DNA of 64,000 bases from UBA1738 sp003453455 (GCA_946621875.1 CAMOOX010000001.1:1-64000), one strand, 5' to 3'; counted from the stretch's first letter, positions 43,839 through 52,955 are shown. Notes: generated by a model not told the origin, from the letters alone. Translations and numbers: made by a program.

Positions 43839-44647
43839 TGGATAACAGAAGTATAGGTGTTTTTGACTCAGGACTTGGAGGACTTACAGCAGTAAAGCAG
43901 ATTATGCAGGAGCTTCCCAAAGAGGGTATAGTCTATTTTGGTGATACAGGGAGAGTTCCTTATGGTTCAAGGTCAGAGGAAACAATTATTAAATACTCAA
44001 AAAACGACATAAATTTCCTTTTAAGTAAAGATGTTAAGGTGATTGTCGTGGCTTGCGGAACAGTGAGCTCGGTAGCACTGCCTGTTCTTCAAAAAATAGC
44101 GCCTGTACCTGTTATAGGTGTTTTAGAGGCGGCATCAAATGCCGCAATGTGTGCAACTAAAAATAACAAAATCGGTATAATCGGAACATGCGGAACGATA
44201 AAAAGCGGCGCATATGAAAGGTTTATAAAGGGTAAAAATGCGGACATTATGACATTTTCCAAGGCTTGTCCGTTATTTGTTCCGCTTGTTGAAAACGGGC
44301 ATTTTGATACGATGGTCGCAGAGCTTGTTACAGAGGAGTATCTGACAAGTATAAGAGAAAGCGGTGTAGATACACTTATTTTAGGCTGTACACATTATCC
44401 GCTTTTAAAAAATACGATTGCGAGATTTATGGGACCTTCGGTCACCTTGATTGATGCAGGGGCAGAGGTCGCAAAGGAAACAAAACGCATTCTTCAAGAG
44501 GAAGATATTTGCGCAAGTATGGATAAACAAGATAGATACAGCTACTATGTGAGCGATAATGTCGACGGTTTTGAAACACTTGGCGGAATATTTTTGGAAG
44601 AAACTATTTGCGGAAAAGTGGAGAAAATTGACATTGAAAAATACTGA
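43838..44647 (+). CDS. murI: Glutamate racemase
   Basis: 269 residues. Makes D-glutamate for peptidoglycan. The two catalytic cysteines are in VVACGTVSS and LILGCTHYPLL; FDSGLGGLTAV and YFGDTGRVPYGSR are the N-terminal blocks. The ATG overlaps the ddl stop (TGATG); a GTG immediately upstream is the alternative. Ddl and MurI together supply both D-amino acids for the stem peptide. Confidence 0.95.
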   Translation: MDNRSIGVFDSGLGGLTAVKQIMQELPKEGIVYFGDTGRVPYGSRSEETIIKYSKNDINFLLSKDVKVIVVACGTVSSVALPVLQKIAPVPVIGVLEAASNAAMCATKNNKIGIIGTCGTIKSGAYERFIKGKNADIMTFSKACPLFVPLVENGHFDTMVAELVTEEYLTSIRESGVDTLILGCTHYPLLKNTIARFMGPSVTLIDAGAEVAKETKRILQEEDICASMDKQDRYSYYVSDNVDGFETLGGIFLEETICGKVEKIDIEKY

Positions 44648-45077
44648 ACAATGTGCTAACATATCCCTTGTAACCGTAAGGGATTTACAAGGAACGCAGG
44701 ATAGGTCGGAGCTTTGCGTGCAAGGCGGTTTTTATGACAAAGACGGCATATATTATCTGACTTATACGGAAGATGCCGTAACAGGACCGGGAGATGCACG
44801 CGTCTTTCTTAAAATTTCAAAAGATAGTGTAGAAATACGCAGAATGGGAGAATTTAAGACGGTCATACGCTATCGGCAGGGAGAAATAACCGATACCCTC
44901 TATGAAACCCCTTTCGGGAAAATGGATATAAAAATACGGACAAGCAAAATAGTGAATAAACTTTCGGAAAAGGGCGGAACTCTTAAAATATTTTATACGC
45001 TTATTACAGGCGGAGAAGATGTAAAAAATGAGATTACGCTCGATATTGAACTAAGGAGTGAAGAGAATGAAGTTTAA
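44634..45077 (+). CDS. DUF1934 (YwiB-like) beta-barrel protein
   Basis: About 147 residues, rich in beta strands (ISLVTVRDLQGTQDRSE, YYLTYTEDAVTGPGDARVF, VIRYRQGEITDTLYETPFG, with the last part resembling a lipocalin-like barrel). Matches the DUF1934 family, often next to argS or murI in Bacillota; function unknown. The start is probably TTG at 44634 (or TTG at 44628), both inside the end of murI, with GGAG at 44620-44623. It also overlaps the start of the next gene. Confidence 0.8.
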   Translation: MKNTEQCANISLVTVRDLQGTQDRSELCVQGGFYDKDGIYYLTYTEDAVTGPGDARVFLKISKDSVEIRRMGEFKTVIRYRQGEITDTLYETPFGKMDIKIRTSKIVNKLSEKGGTLKIFYTLITGGEDVKNEITLDIELRSEENEV

Positions 45078-46491
45078 AAGATTTTTTGCGGCTATGCTGT
45101 GCTTTATACTTCTTATTTCGCAGACGGCTTTTGCCGCAGCGGATGCAGAATATGAAAAAATAGAACAGATTTTAAATTATGCGTCAAATCTGTATATTGA
45201 CGATTCCGTGACGAGTTCGGATATTTGGAAAAGCGCGGTAAAAAAACTGATAGAAACTAATCCTGATTTGGCAAATCAGTTTATAAAAGAGGCTTTTGAA
45301 AGTCTTGATGATTACAGCGAATTCTATACGGCGGAAGAGTATAAACTTTTCAAAAAAAATATAGATCATATAGTTTATGGCATAGGTGTTATCATACAAC
45401 AAAAGGACGATTATGTAACGGTTGTGAATGTTTTAGAAGGCGGAGCCGCAGAAAAAGCGGGAGTTATGGAAGGTGACCGTATAGCAAGAGTTGACGGAGT
45501 GGATGTTAAGGGCGAAAGCATTGACAAGGTGCAGGATTTGGTCGTAGGTGAACTTGGCACCGAGGTCACAGTTACATTCCTTCGCGGCGACCGTGAAATC
45601 GAGTACACAATGAAACGCGGTGAGGTTAAGGGCGAAACGGTTGCATATGCGGTTTTGGAAGACGATGTTGCATACCTTAAAATAGCTACTTTTTCGGCGG
45701 ATACAGATAAAGAAGTTGATAGAGCATTAGATGAATTAGATAAACAAGGCATAAAGAATATAATTCTTGATTTGCGCGATAACCCGGGCGGATACCTTGA
45801 TTCTGCCGTGAATGTTGCATCATTCTTTGTCCCTGAGGGAGTTATAGTCAGCACAGTTTACAGAAGTGAATGGGAAAATGAAGTCTTTTATTCAAAATTG
45901 AAAGAAACAAGATATAAACTTGCGGTTTTGGTAAACGAAAACACAGCATCGGCAGCAGAGGTTTTGGCAAGCGCAATACAAGATAGCGGGGCAGGAATTT
46001 TAATCGGAAAAAAAACTTATGGCAAAGGTGTAATCCAGCAGATGTTTGAAATCTGGGACGGTTGTGCGTTTAAGATAACCACAGGGAAGTACTTCACAAG
46101 AAACGGCGAAGATATAAACGGAAACGGAATAAAACCTGATGAGGATATAGCAAATACTACTAAAAAAATTGATTTGTCTCGCTATAAGGTATTTGATTAT
46201 ACAAATAAACCGTCTGTCGGTGTAAATTCTGTAAATACTGTTGCGGCGAAGGAAAGACTTAGAATACTTGGATACTATCAGGGTGAGGCAAGCGACTATT
46301 TTGACAATGCGCTTTTTGATGCTGTTTGCAGTTTCCAGGAGGAGAATGGACTATTCCCATACGGAGTTTTGGATATTTCAACACAGAAAAAAATCCAAGA
46401 AGAATTTTCGCTTGTGGATGAAAAGGTAGATAATCAGCTTATCAGGGCATATGGATATTTTGGCGGCAAACCTGATAACCTCTATAAGTAA
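45067..46491 (+). CDS. S41-family C-terminal processing peptidase
   Basis: 474 residues, exported. Signal peptide MKFKRFFAAMLCFILLISQT-type with AFA-A cleavage site, a PDZ domain near residues 100-180 (GIGVIIQQKDDYVTVVNVLE, AGVMEGDRIARVDG), the S41 protease domain with Ser in NENTASAAEVLAS (near 296) and Lys in KKTYGKGVIQ (near 320), and a C-terminal peptidoglycan-binding-type domain (AKERLRILGYYQGEASDYF). It is thus a CtpA-like protease probably attached to the wall. The ATG at 45067 follows AAGGAG. Confidence 0.94.
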   Translation: MKFKRFFAAMLCFILLISQTAFAAADAEYEKIEQILNYASNLYIDDSVTSSDIWKSAVKKLIETNPDLANQFIKEAFESLDDYSEFYTAEEYKLFKKNIDHIVYGIGVIIQQKDDYVTVVNVLEGGAAEKAGVMEGDRIARVDGVDVKGESIDKVQDLVVGELGTEVTVTFLRGDREIEYTMKRGEVKGETVAYAVLEDDVAYLKIATFSADTDKEVDRALDELDKQGIKNIILDLRDNPGGYLDSAVNVASFFVPEGVIVSTVYRSEWENEVFYSKLKETRYKLAVLVNENTASAAEVLASAIQDSGAGILIGKKTYGKGVIQQMFEIWDGCAFKITTGKYFTRNGEDINGNGIKPDEDIANTTKKIDLSRYKVFDYTNKPSVGVNSVNTVAAKERLRILGYYQGEASDYFDNALFDAVCSFQEENGLFPYGVLDISTQKKIQEEFSLVDEKVDNQLIRAYGYFGGKPDNLYK

Positions 46492-46529
46492 TAAAAAATC
46501 GCATAAAAAAACAAAGGAGAAATTGGGAA

Positions 46530-47771
46530 ATGTACAAGAATTTTTTTGATGAATTAAAAGAGTATGATACGGAGGTTTATTCTGCTTGTAACAACGAGCT
46601 TTTGCGTCAGCAGCATAACATTGAGCTTATAGCTTCTGAGAACATAGTGTCAAAGGCTGTTTTGCTTGCAGCAGGTACGCCGCTTACAAACAAGTATGCG
46701 GAGGGGTATCCAAATCACAGATACTATGGCGGCTGTCAATATGTCGATGTTGTAGAGGACATTGCAAGGGAGCGTGCAAAGAAGATTTTTGGAGCAGAGC
46801 ATGCAAATGTCCAGCCACACAGCGGTGCAAGCGCAAATCTTGCTGTATTTTTTGCACTTTTACAACCGGGTGATACCGTAATGGGTATGAATTTGGCGCA
46901 CGGCGGACATCTTTCGCATGGCTCACCCGTTAATATCTCGGGAAAATACTTCAATATTGTGCCGTACGGAGTGGATGATGAAACCGGCAGGATTGATTAT
47001 GACAAAATGCGTGAAATTGCCTTAGAATGTAAGCCAAAACTTATTTTGTCGGGCGCAAGTGCATATCCGAGAGTGATTGAATTTGATAAAATCAGGGCAA
47101 TCTGTGATGAAGTTGGCGCATATATGATGGTTGATATAGCACATATTGCAGGACTTGTTGCAGCAGGGCTTCATCCGAACCCCGTACCCATTGCGGATGT
47201 TGTAACAACAACAACTCACAAAACTTTGAGAGGTCCAAGGGGCGGACTTATTCTTTGCAAGGAAAAGTATGCAAAGGATATTGATAAAGCGATTTTCCCC
47301 GGAACACAAGGCGGACCTCTTATGCATATAATTGCCGCAAAAGCGGTAGCTTTTGGCGAGGCGCTTAAAAACGAATTCTGCGAGTATCAAAAACAAATCG
47401 TTAAAAATGCCGCATATCTTGCAAATGCGCTAAAAGAAAAGGGAATAAAACTCGTTTCAGACGGAACGGATAATCATCTTATGCTTTTAAATCTCATTGA
47501 CACAGGAATTACGGGTAAGGAACTTCAAATACGCCTTGATGAAGTGCATATTACAGCAAACAAAAATACTATACCAAATGACCCGCAAAGCCCGTTTGTC
47601 ACAAGCGGACTGCGCATAGGAACGCCTGCCGTTACTACAAGGGGATTTAAAGAGGCAGAGATGGGTATGATTGCCGACTGGATTTACGATGTTATCTTCA
47701 ATTTTGATAGTTCAAAGGAGCGTATAACAAAAGAGGTTATTGCACTTTGCGAAAAATATCCGATTTATTGA
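46530..47771 (+). CDS. glyA: Serine hydroxymethyltransferase
   Basis: 413 residues. PLP enzyme interconverting serine and glycine with tetrahydrofolate, the main source of one-carbon units. IELIASENIVSKAVL at the N-terminus, YPNHRYYGGCQYVD, and the PLP lysine in TTTTHKTLRGPRGG near residue 230. The ATG follows AAAGGAG. Downstream gene is close but unrelated in function. Confidence 0.97.
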   Translation: MYKNFFDELKEYDTEVYSACNNELLRQQHNIELIASENIVSKAVLLAAGTPLTNKYAEGYPNHRYYGGCQYVDVVEDIARERAKKIFGAEHANVQPHSGASANLAVFFALLQPGDTVMGMNLAHGGHLSHGSPVNISGKYFNIVPYGVDDETGRIDYDKMREIALECKPKLILSGASAYPRVIEFDKIRAICDEVGAYMMVDIAHIAGLVAAGLHPNPVPIADVVTTTTHKTLRGPRGGLILCKEKYAKDIDKAIFPGTQGGPLMHIIAAKAVAFGEALKNEFCEYQKQIVKNAAYLANALKEKGIKLVSDGTDNHLMLLNLIDTGITGKELQIRLDEVHITANKNTIPNDPQSPFVTSGLRIGTPAVTTRGFKEAEMGMIADWIYDVIFNFDSSKERITKEVIALCEKYPIY

Positions 47772-47782
47772 GGTGAATAAAA

Positions 47783-48319
47783 ATGCCAAGACCAAAGACG
47801 AAAGATGAACTGCTTTTGGCAGCAGAGGATAATTACAAAAAGCTTCTTGATATTATAGACGGTATGTCGGAAGAGGAACTTTCTACCCCTTTTGATTTCT
47901 CGAAAGACAAAAGTAAAAAGGAGGCACATTGGCTAAGAGATAAGAATTTGCGTGATGTGCTTGCGCATCTTTATGAATGGCATCAGCTTTTGATTAAATG
48001 GGTTAATGAAAACCAAAAAGGAAATAATATACCATTTTTGCCGGAGCCGTATAATTGGAAAACTTATGGGGATATGAATGTCGGTTTTTGGGAAAAACAT
48101 CAAAACACAAGTCTTCAAACCATAAAAAGTATGTTCCAAAAATCCCATAAAGATGTGGTTTCGCTAATTAAATCTTTTCAAGACGAGGATTTGTTCGAAA
48201 AGGGGAAATATAAATGGGTTGGAGGTACGGTGCTTGGCTCATATTTTGTCAGTACCACTTCAAGTCATTACGATTGGGCTATTAAGAAGCTGAAAGCGCA
48301 TAAGAAGAACTGCGCATAA
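47783..48319 (+). CDS. ClbS/DfsB-family four-helix protein (DUF1706)
   Basis: 178 residues. MPRPKTKDELLLAAEDNYKK at the N-terminus, RDKNLRDVLAHLYEWHQLL, and SSHYDWAIKKLKAH at the C-terminus are typical of the ClbS/DfsB group within the DinB-like superfamily. ClbS protects colibactin producers by hydrolysing the genotoxin, but most members in other bacteria have no known substrate and no colibactin genes are here. A GGTG site precedes the ATG. Confidence 0.87.
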   Translation: MPRPKTKDELLLAAEDNYKKLLDIIDGMSEEELSTPFDFSKDKSKKEAHWLRDKNLRDVLAHLYEWHQLLIKWVNENQKGNNIPFLPEPYNWKTYGDMNVGFWEKHQNTSLQTIKSMFQKSHKDVVSLIKSFQDEDLFEKGKYKWVGGTVLGSYFVSTTSSHYDWAIKKLKAHKKNCA

Positions 48320-48339
48320 ACTTAGGACTTATCGGAATG

Positions 48340-48367
48340 TTGACAATGAAGAAAAATATGATATAAT
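48340..48367 (+). promoter_or_regulatory. Promoter of rex
   Basis: TTGACA at 48340-48345 and TATAAT at 48362-48367 with 16-base spacing. No Rex palindrome (TTGTTAA-type) is visible nearby. Confidence 0.75.
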
Positions 48368-48400
48368 TAAAATAGTATGTGCTAATGGGAGGTTGGTAAT

Positions 48401-49033
48401 TTGAATACGAATGACAAAAAGGTGCCAGAAGTAGTTATAAAGCGGCTTCCCAGGTATTACAGATATTTAGACGAGCTTGATAAAGAGGGCAAAACGCGTA
48501 TTTCATCAACGGCACTCAGCAAAAAAATGGGCGTAACCGCAAGTCAGATACGCCAGGATTTTAACTATTTTGGCGGATTTGGACAGCAGGGATACGGATA
48601 TAATGTGCAATATCTTCTGACCGAGCTAAAAAAGCTTTTGGGAATTACCAAGGGGTATAAAACTATTATTGTTGGCGCAGGAAATTTAGGTCATGCAATT
48701 GCCAATTACGGAGGACTTAAAAAGCGCGGGTTTAAGCTTATCGGAATTTTTGACAATGACAAGGAAAAAGTAGGAAAAGCAGCAGCGGGTATAATAATCA
48801 AAGATATTTCGGAAATCAGCCGCTTTATAGAGGAAAATAAAGTTGAAATTGCGATATTGACACTTCCCAAAAAAGCAACCGAAGAAATTGCAGATATGCT
48901 TATAGAAAGCGGAATAAAAGGTCTTTGGAACTTTTCCTATACCGAGCTTGCAGGCAAGGATTCGGTAGTTGTGGAAAATGTGCATCTTACCGACTCTTTA
49001 ATGACGCTGTCTTTTAAAATGAATCAGAAATAA
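48401..49033 (+). CDS. rex: Redox-sensing transcriptional repressor Rex
   Basis: 210 residues. N-terminal winged helix (VIKRLPRYYRYLDEL, then TASQIRQDFNYFGGFGQQGYG) and a Rossmann domain with VGAGNLGHA near residue 91, binding NAD(H). Rex represses fermentation genes and is released by NADH. The start is a TTG at 48401 behind GGGAGG. The lactate dehydrogenase at 56.3 kb is a plausible regulon member in principle, but no Rex box is visible before it. Confidence 0.95.
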   Translation: MNTNDKKVPEVVIKRLPRYYRYLDELDKEGKTRISSTALSKKMGVTASQIRQDFNYFGGFGQQGYGYNVQYLLTELKKLLGITKGYKTIIVGAGNLGHAIANYGGLKKRGFKLIGIFDNDKEKVGKAAAGIIIKDISEISRFIEENKVEIAILTLPKKATEEIADMLIESGIKGLWNFSYTELAGKDSVVVENVHLTDSLMTLSFKMNQK

Positions 49034-49063
49034 AGTGATATAAAGCCGCCGAGTTACTGTTTT

Positions 49064-49276
49064 TTATTTATTCTCAAATGCTATTATGTCTTGAATATTG
49101 CAGTCAAGAGCCAGACATATTCTATCAAGTACAAAACTGTCGTATCGTACCACCGTATTTTTATAGTAGTTATCAATTATTTGGTATCGTATTCCTGTGC
49201 GTTTTGCAAGCTCATACCTTGTTATATTACATTTTTTTAATGTCTCATCAAGTATTATTTTTATCAAAATCAGCAT
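49064..49276 (-). CDS. Small XRE-family HTH regulator
   Basis: About 70 residues: a stand-alone helix-turn-helix (RYELAKRTGIRYQIIDNYY) ending LDRICLALDCNIQDIIAF. The ATG at 49276 gives MLILIKIILDETLKK; the frame continues upstream into the FG-GAP/SLH gene, but that part lacks family similarity. The site AAGGCAG is weak and close. It follows the FG-GAP/SLH gene by 28 bases on the same strand and may be co-transcribed. Related to the XRE protein at 18460-18663. Confidence 0.72.
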   Translation of the reverse strand: MLILIKIILDETLKKCNITRYELAKRTGIRYQIIDNYYKNTVVRYDSFVLDRICLALDCNIQDIIAFENK

Positions 49277-49304
49277 CTGCCTTATACTTATAAAACCGCT
49301 GTTT

Positions 49305-50891
49305 TTACTCGTCTTTGAGAGAAATAATGAGCCGTGCCAAATCCTGTTTTGATAGGGTATAATTTTCATCGAAGGCAAAGTTTTTTGGTATCCCAAGCTT
49401 ATCAAGTACGGAATTTGCATAGGCAACCGTTACCTCTTTATCAGGGTGGAAGAAGTTATCGGAGTTTTCGATAATGCCCAAAGCTCTTGCTGTTCCAACT
49501 GATTGATAATATGCAGTATCTGCTGAAACATCACGGAAATTGTCGCTAAAATCCTCTTTAAGATTCAGTAAGGATATCAAAAGCATAATAAATTCCCCAC
49601 GCGTAACCTTTGCAAAACTGCTGTGAAAATACACATTTGCATAGGAATCTGCCCACTTTAATATATTTTGCGATGCAAAATCGTCCGAAATATATCCCTC
49701 TGCGAATTGACTTCTGGGAAGAAGGTTATAGACGGACGCATTATAATACTGCCGTGGCTGTTGACGCATATACGGGCGCGCAGGCTCGGAAAGATCTTGG
49801 TATGAAGCTGAATAGATATCAAGGTTTTCGTTATTAAAAATAATTATCTGCATATGCCCGTCGCCCAAAAGGTCGCAGCAGGAGATATTTCCGAAGGTTT
49901 CAAGCGTGTAAGCCGTCCGCATATATCCGTCAAAAACTGTGGTTACAATATCTTCTTTCTTATGACCGACGATGTAGGTTTTTCCTGTATCATCAAAATT
50001 ATATAAAACTTGCGGAAGATATACCGTTTCGTTCTTTTGTATTAAAAATTCGCCGCTTGCTGAAAACATCGAAAGGCTGTCCATAAACAAAATATCCTCT
50101 TTTGCGGAGTTTTCGCGGAAATGTGCAACACAAAAGCTTTGGGCGGTTTCGTCAATTTGCCATAAAGGCTCACCGTTTGCCGTGTAAGCACGCACAAAAG
50201 GTCCGCAGAATATCACAATAGGGGCAGTTTCTCCGCTTAAAAGGCAGGCACAAACAGAGTTTGCGTGGTCAGGCATATCTGCTTTCCATAAAAGTCCGCC
50301 GTCTGATGTCAATACATTGTAGCCTGCAATAATTTCTTCTTTCCCGTCACCGTTTAAGTCAAAAACAAAAGGCGTATGTCCGAGATTTCCCTCAAAACTC
50401 CAAATAATGTTCAGGTTAAAATCAAGAGCCCACATTTTGCTGAATTTGTTTTTTATAAGTATATTTTGCGCATATCCCGTTCCTTCAAGGTCGGCTATTG
50501 TGATGCTGTCGCATGCAAATTTATCCGGAAGGGACGCTTTTTTCTTAATCTCTCCGCTTTTTCCGTCCAAAACCAGAATTTCGCCGTCCATTATCAGTAT
50601 AACTTCATTTTTTCCGTCGCGGTCAAGGTCATAAATCTGTGCAGGAATATCGCCTTTTACCAATGGTGAATCATATTCGCTGTCGCCAATTTGCCACAAA
50701 AGCTCTCCGTCAGCTGAGAATGCTGTTGCGCAAACTACACTGTTCGCAAAATAGCGCGTATCTTGCACGCGGTCGGGTTTTATAAACAAAAAATCCATAC
50801 GCCCATCTCCCGAAAGGTCGCCGAACCGGATTTGGCAGGCACTTCCTGCGGGGCGGATATTTATACTTTTTATAGGTTTAAGATTTTCCAT
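49305..50891 (-). CDS. FG-GAP beta-propeller protein with C-terminal SLH repeats
   Basis: 528 residues. Calcium-loop-type FG-GAP/VCBS repeats recur through residues 20-360: DLSGDGRMDFLF, DLDRDGKNEVILI, DLEGTGYAQNILI, DLNGDGKEEIIAG, DLLGDGHMQIIIF. PQQ-like blades with LLWQIGD and LLWKADMP alternate. Residues from about 385 carry S-layer-homology-like repeats (FAEGYISDDFASQNILKWAD, VTRGEFIMLLISLLNLKED), which bind secondary cell wall polymer. The start MENLKPIKSINIRP has no signal peptide, which is unusual for such a protein. The propeller recalls family 11 rhamnogalacturonan lyases, but no catalytic assignment is possible. Confidence 0.75.
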   Translation of the reverse strand: MENLKPIKSINIRPAGSACQIRFGDLSGDGRMDFLFIKPDRVQDTRYFANSVVCATAFSADGELLWQIGDSEYDSPLVKGDIPAQIYDLDRDGKNEVILIMDGEILVLDGKSGEIKKKASLPDKFACDSITIADLEGTGYAQNILIKNKFSKMWALDFNLNIIWSFEGNLGHTPFVFDLNGDGKEEIIAGYNVLTSDGGLLWKADMPDHANSVCACLLSGETAPIVIFCGPFVRAYTANGEPLWQIDETAQSFCVAHFRENSAKEDILFMDSLSMFSASGEFLIQKNETVYLPQVLYNFDDTGKTYIVGHKKEDIVTTVFDGYMRTAYTLETFGNISCCDLLGDGHMQIIIFNNENLDIYSASYQDLSEPARPYMRQQPRQYYNASVYNLLPRSQFAEGYISDDFASQNILKWADSYANVYFHSSFAKVTRGEFIMLLISLLNLKEDFSDNFRDVSADTAYYQSVGTARALGIIENSDNFFHPDKEVTVAYANSVLDKLGIPKNFAFDENYTLSKQDLARLIISLKDE

Positions 50892-50921
50892 AAAACAAGC
50901 CTTTCAATGGTTTATGGAATT

Positions 50922-50950
50922 AGTATAACATATATTTAAAATAAATGCAA
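50922..50950 (-). promoter_or_regulatory. Promoter of the FG-GAP/SLH gene
   Basis: On the minus strand, TTGCAT (50945-50950) and TATACT (50922-50927) with 17-base spacing, about 30 bases before the ATG. Confidence 0.65.
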
Positions 50951-51000
50951 ATGCTGCGGCATAAATATAAAATAGGGAGCTTTTAAAGGGGGCGTTTTTT

Positions 51001-51261
51001 GTGCAAAAAAATCTTGATTTAAGGCAAAAAAAGGTGATTGATGTAGATACGGCGGAGCAGATAGGATACATACGGGATATGGACATTGATTTATCAAGCG
51101 GAAAAATTTTGTCCGTGAGCATACCAAAGGGCGGACTTTCGTGGCTTATGCACGATTTTAAGGGCATTACAATATCTTGGGAGGAGGTTATTGCAATCGG
51201 AAGTGAATATGTTTTGGTAAAACTAAAAAAAAATCCTAAAATTATTGATGAAAGTTGTTGA
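51001..51261 (+). CDS. PRC-barrel protein, YlmC/YmxH sporulation family
   Basis: 86 residues. A single PRC-barrel-like domain: KKVIDVDTAEQIGYIRDMDI, then SGKILSVSIP and ISWEEVIAIGSEYVLVK. The pattern matches the YlmC/YmxH family, conserved in endospore formers and without known mechanism. GTG start at 51001 behind AAAGGGGGC. The last codon and stop overlap the -35 element of the lysine riboswitch promoter. Confidence 0.88.
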   Translation: MQKNLDLRQKKVIDVDTAEQIGYIRDMDIDLSSGKILSVSIPKGGLSWLMHDFKGITISWEEVIAIGSEYVLVKLKKNPKIIDESC

Positions 51262-51286
51262 CATATAGAAAAATAGGTGGTATAAT
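51258..51286 (+). promoter_or_regulatory. Promoter of the lysine riboswitch and lysA
   Basis: TTGACA at 51258-51263 and TATAAT at 51281-51286, both consensus with 17-base spacing. Transcription should begin near 51293, immediately before P1 of the riboswitch. Confidence 0.9.
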
Positions 51287-51297
51287 TGAGCAGAATT

Positions 51298-51522
51298 GGT
51301 AGAGGTCGCATTTGACAATCAGTACCATACGGTGGCAGGCTTTGACAAAGCTATGCCGTATGCGGAAAGGTGTCGGTGCCGAGGGCAGCTATGTCAAAAG
51401 CTGTATCCGACACGGTGAAATAAGATTTGCCGTGTTGTCGTGCTTTATAGCACGGAGAGCTATCGGTATTTGTTTTTTTGACGGAACATTTATGATAGCC
51501 TTTACAAGACTGTCATTTTTTT
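51298..51522 (+). ncRNA. Lysine riboswitch with terminator
   Basis: Conserved L-box elements appear in order: AGAGGTCGC (51301), AGTA (51321), GGAAAGGTGTCGGTGCCGA (51364-51382) and GGAGAGCTATC near 51454. P1 pairs GGTAG (51298-51302) with CTATC (51460-51464). Downstream, TGACGG (51479-51484) pairs with CTGTCA (51510-51515) and is followed by seven Ts, giving a terminator. GATAGC (51494-51499), inside that hairpin, can instead pair with GCTATC (51459-51464) as an antiterminator, which P1 formation on lysine binding would prevent. It precedes lysA by about 60 bases and explains the roughly 320-base gap here. Confidence 0.9.
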
Positions 51523-51581
51523 GTGTCTATACATAAAGGACAGAGTTTCAAACTATAATTTTATTGGTAGGGGGAAAAAAG

Positions 51582-52880
51582 ATGCAGATTTGCAATAATA
51601 TCGACACAAACGAAAAAGGTAACCTGACTTTTGCAGGTTTTGATACAACTGAGCTTGCTAAAAAGTACGGTACACCGCTTTATCTTATGGACGAGGATAA
51701 AATCCGTGAAAAGATGCGCATTTACAAAAATGCTATGAAAAAGCATTTCGGAAAGGGCAGTGTGCCCATTTATGCGTCAAAGGCGGCGAGCTTTAAGCGT
51801 ATTTATAAAATTGCTGAGGAGGAGGGCATAGGAGTTGATGTCGTATCCATAGGCGAGATGTTTACTGCAATTTCGGCTGGTTATGATATTTCCAAAGCAT
51901 TTTTCCACGGCAATAACAAAACAGGAGAGGAAATAGAGTTCGCAATAAAGAACAATATCGGATACTTTGTTGCCGATTCCTTTGAAGAGCTTGAAAGAAT
52001 AAACGAAGAGGCGAAAAAGCAGGGCAAAATTCAAAAGGTGCTTTTGCGTATTACACCCGGTATAGATACACATACAAATAAGAAAATTGCGACGGGTAAT
52101 GTTGACTCGAAATTCGGTATTGCAATAGCAACCGGGCAGGCATATGATTTTGCAGAAGCTGCAATACATTACGAAAATATTGAACTGTCAGGCTATCATT
52201 GCCATGTCGGTTCGCAGGTATTCGATGCGGAAACCTTTATTGACGCGGTTGATATTATGATGGATTTTGCCCATGATGTTGAGGAAAAAACGGGATATGC
52301 CCCCGAAATTCTAAATCTTGGCGGTGGTTTTGGCGTGAGATATGTTTACTCACAGCCTGACCTCGACATTGAAAACAGCATTAAAGAGGTTGGCGAAGTT
52401 TTAACCCAAAAATGCAAGGAAATCGGTATGATAAAACCGAAAATAATGATGGAGCCGGGAAGAAGCATTGTTGCAGATGCAGGAATGACGCTTTATACGG
52501 TTGGTACTGTAAAGCAAATTAAGAATTTTAAAAATTATGTAGCTATCGACGGCGGAATGTCAGATAATCCGCGCTTTGCGCTATATGATGCAGAATACAC
52601 GGTAATTACGGCAAATAAGGCAACACTTCCTAAGCATTATAGATGCAGTATTGTCGGAAAATGCTGTGAAAGCGGAGATATAATTCAGGAAGATGTGCAT
52701 ATTGCAAAGCCTGAACCGGGAGATATAATAGCGGTACTCACAACGGGAGCATATAATTACTCTATGGCATCAAACTATAACAGATTGAGAAAACCGCCTG
52801 TTGTAATGCTGTCTGGCGGAAAGGATTATGTTGCGGTAAAGCGCGAAACTCTTGAAGATTTGATAAGAAACGATATATAA
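51582..52880 (+). CDS. lysA: Diaminopimelate decarboxylase
   Basis: 432 residues. Last step of lysine synthesis, decarboxylating meso-DAP with PLP. The PLP lysine is in VPIYASKAAS; HCHVGSQ, NLGGGFGVRY and EPGRSIVADAG (PLP phosphate loop) follow, and CCESGDI near the C-terminus carries the dimer-interface Cys of the active site. The ATG at 51582 follows AGGGGG; an upstream frame start at 51564 is too close to that site. Controlled by the lysine riboswitch. Confidence 0.96.
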   Translation: MQICNNIDTNEKGNLTFAGFDTTELAKKYGTPLYLMDEDKIREKMRIYKNAMKKHFGKGSVPIYASKAASFKRIYKIAEEEGIGVDVVSIGEMFTAISAGYDISKAFFHGNNKTGEEIEFAIKNNIGYFVADSFEELERINEEAKKQGKIQKVLLRITPGIDTHTNKKIATGNVDSKFGIAIATGQAYDFAEAAIHYENIELSGYHCHVGSQVFDAETFIDAVDIMMDFAHDVEEKTGYAPEILNLGGGFGVRYVYSQPDLDIENSIKEVGEVLTQKCKEIGMIKPKIMMEPGRSIVADAGMTLYTVGTVKQIKNFKNYVAIDGGMSDNPRFALYDAEYTVITANKATLPKHYRCSIVGKCCESGDIIQEDVHIAKPEPGDIIAVLTTGAYNYSMASNYNRLRKPPVVMLSGGKDYVAVKRETLEDLIRNDI

Positions 52881-52889
52881 GCCAAGAGG

Positions 52890-52918
52890 TTGACATAAAA
52901 GCCCCAAAATGTTAATAT
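52890..52918 (+). promoter_or_regulatory. Promoter of asd-dapA-dapB
   Basis: TTGACA at 52890-52895 and TAATAT at 52913-52918 with 17-base spacing, in the 75-base gap after lysA. It would let the DAP genes be expressed independently of the riboswitch. Confidence 0.65.
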
Positions 52919-52955
52919 TTAAGAAAGAAATACACTCGGCAAGGAGAGATTTTTT

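Noticed and set aside
47783..48319. Colibactin self-resistance protein
   Set aside because: The family match is to ClbS/DfsB in general; no colibactin or similar biosynthetic genes are present, so a specific toxin role is unsupported.
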